Below are positions 62,688 through 64,000 of a DNA stretch of 64,000 nt, one piece after another (within the stretch, counting starts at the first letter, position 1; each line of letters starts with the position of its first letter). Both the position numbers and the translations under genes were made by a program. Source of the stretch: Psychrobacter okhotskensis (GTDB taxonomy: Bacteria > Pseudomonadota > Gammaproteobacteria > Pseudomonadales > Moraxellaceae). The stretch is from NCBI RefSeq assembly GCF_013248965.1, contig NZ_JABRVQ010000013.1, forward strand, positions 1 through 64,000. Direction: 5' to 3'. The notes under the pieces were generated by a model. It was not told the DNA's origin. It did not search any database and saw only the letters and a list, made by a program, of their open reading frames with translations.

Positions 62688-64000
62688 CTACATGCTAGAC
62701 GGTGCAGATAACCCTAATAAACTAAGCCCATTGGACACTACTTGACGTACCGCTTTTGACAAGCGCAGACGGGCTTGCATCATATCGAGCTCTTCTTGGC
62801 TTGGCGTCTCACCTGAGGTCAAGCTCACTGGCAGAATACGATTGCTATCGTACCAGCCGTGGAAGAGTGCTGCCAAATCTTTTAGATAGTTGGTCAGTAC
62901 ATGCGGCTCATAGCCTGTAGCAGCTCGTAACAGTGTCGCTGGATAGGCCGCTAAGAGTTTGATTAGCTCATCTTCACTAGGCGCTGTCAGCAAGTTTTGG
63001 TGCTGGGCACCAATCAAATCGTCTACAATCAGACCACTGGATTCTAGCTTTTCTAATACGCGGCAAACCCGTGCATGCGCGTATTGAATGTAATAGACCA
63101 AGTTGTCTTTGCTTTGTGATTTGGCCAGCTCTAAATCGAAGTCGACGTGCACTTCAGGCTTACGCGCGACATAATAGAAGCGCGCTGCATCGTTACCGAC
63201 TTCATGACGCAGCTCGCGCAAGGTGACAAACTTGCCTGAACGCGACGACATTTGCACTTTTTCACTGCCGCGCCATAATGCTACGAATTGAACCAGCACC
63301 ACATCAAGGCGTTCTGCATCAATCCCCAAAGCCAATAACGCCGCTTTTACCCGTGGCACATAACCATGGTGATCCGCGCCCCAAACGTTGACGACTTTAT
63401 CAAAGCCACGATCGAACTTATTTTTATGATAAGCGATATCAGAGGCAAAGTAAGTCGATTGTCCATTGGCACGGCGTACCACACGATCTTTTTCATCACC
63501 AAAATCAGTCGATTTAAACCAAATATTGCCGTCTTTTTCGTACAGATAGCCTTTATCCTCTAAAATCTGTAAAACCGGCGCAATCTCACTATCAATGGAT
63601 CTTTCGCTAAACCAGCATTCATAACGCACACCAAAGTCATTTAAGTCGTCTTTGATATCAGCCAGAATACTGCTCAATGCTGCATTTAAAAACAGCTCAT
63701 AGGCATCACCAAGCAACGCTTTGCTGTTAGCAATCAGACCATCAATATGCGCTTCTTTGTCGCCTGATAACAATGTTTTTTCACCATCATCATTGATTTC
63801 AAACTGGGCATCTTCTGGCGCATTTTTAGCAACGTCTATAAAGCTGTGCACGTAGCTAGTGCCATGTTGTGCTTTTAGTGTTTGGGCAATATCACTGACA
63901 TAGTCGCCTTGATAGCCATTCACGGGAAAAGTTATTTGTTCACCGTTGGCTTCTAGATAACGCAGATACGTACTGGTCGCTAAGATGTCCATCTGCCGAC
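62688..64000 (-). CDS. argS: Arginyl-tRNA synthetase, C-terminal part (cut by window edge)
   Basis: The visible 437 codons of the minus-strand frame continue past 64000; the N-terminus with the HIGH motif is outside. NVWGADHHGYVPRVKAALLALG and the catalytic loop VQMSSRSGKFVTLREL (the KMSKS-equivalent) belong to ArgS, and the C-terminal DALR anticodon-binding region ends in RQVVSNGLSLLGL. It charges tRNA-Arg. The SPOR-domain gene follows on the same strand after 69 bp. Confidence 0.95.
   Translation of the reverse strand, partial: RQMDILATSTYLRYLEANGEQITFPVNGYQGDYVSDIAQTLKAQHGTSYVHSFIDVAKNAPEDAQFEINDDGEKTLLSGDKEAHIDGLIANSKALLGDAYELFLNAALSSILADIKDDLNDFGVRYECWFSERSIDSEIAPVLQILEDKGYLYEKDGNIWFKSTDFGDEKDRVVRRANGQSTYFASDIAYHKNKFDRGFDKVVNVWGADHHGYVPRVKAALLALGIDAERLDVVLVQFVALWRGSEKVQMSSRSGKFVTLRELRHEVGNDAARFYYVARKPEVHVDFDLELAKSQSKDNLVYYIQYAHARVCRVLEKLESSGLIVDDLIGAQHQNLLTAPSEDELIKLLAAYPATLLRAATGYEPHVLTNYLKDLAALFHGWYDSNRILPVSLTSGETPSQEELDMMQARLRLSKAVRQVVSNGLSLLGLSAPSSM

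Noticed and set aside
63231..63270. argS lacks a classical KMSKS motif (VQMSSRSG)
   Set aside because: Many bacterial ArgS proteins have this variant; it is not a defect.

Overview
The window reads as a chromosomal segment of a Moraxellaceae gammaproteobacterium, most likely Psychrobacter (inference). The reasons are the str operon rpsL-rpsG-fusA-tuf, an ibaG-murA-hisG-hisD-hisC run with a short-form HisG, a NadM-Nudix/NadV NAD salvage pair, fadBA, and many small acidic or Asn/Ser-rich insertions in housekeeping enzymes. Nearly all genes are single-copy housekeeping or metabolic genes. I see no prophage, integron, CRISPR array, intact insertion sequence, rRNA or tRNA.

Layout. 1-3994: str operon on the minus strand behind a clear sigma70-type promoter. 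4.3-8.9 kb: an EcsC-family protein, then fabB-pabB. 9.0-14.2 kb: minus-strand ibaG-murA-hisG-hisD-hisC. 14.4-18.4 kb: an esterase, a BON-domain lipoprotein (DolP-like), YraN and RsmI, a reduced version of the enterobacterial yraLMNOP neighbourhood. 18.4-21.8 kb: a PfkB sugar/nucleoside kinase, metY, nfuA. 22.3-27.3 kb: a small mobile repeat, an alpha/beta hydrolase, then nadM-nadV and a GDSL/SGNH hydrolase that overlaps nadV. 27.4-33.4 kb: rpmE2, yceI, a second copy of the repeat, a FemAB/GNAT-like protein, a small lipoprotein and an orphan FAD oxidoreductase. 33.5-40.8 kb: LOG-family protein, hydrolase, ExoX-like nuclease, M23 peptidase, phoBR with a Pho box, dtd, psd. 40.9-48.3 kb: DUF1287 protein, HD hydrolase, a frameshifted MFS transporter, an isochorismatase-like hydrolase and fadBA. 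49.1-53.5 kb: ispA, a DUF72 protein, an AT-rich Fic gene behind a 22-bp perfect palindrome, sodB. 54.0-64.0 kb: rdgB, tig-clpP-clpX, an SDR enzyme, a PTS-EIIC-like membrane protein, a SPOR-domain protein and the 3' part of argS.

The most interesting signals lie between genes or in gene structure. Two families of short non-autonomous repeats occur twice each: about 168 bp at 22276 and 28881, and about 109 bp at 39118 and 57637. One copy of the second family sits between clpP and clpX, and the other lies in the leader of phoBR, downstream of a near-perfect Pho box promoter. PhoR itself has no membrane segment. The MFS gene is split by one extra T in an 8-T run. The Fic gene has an unassigned C-terminal half and a palindromic operator-like site. 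Low-complexity insertions recur in RsmI, IspA, PabB and one hydrolase.

All calls come from reading the sequence. No database search was run.
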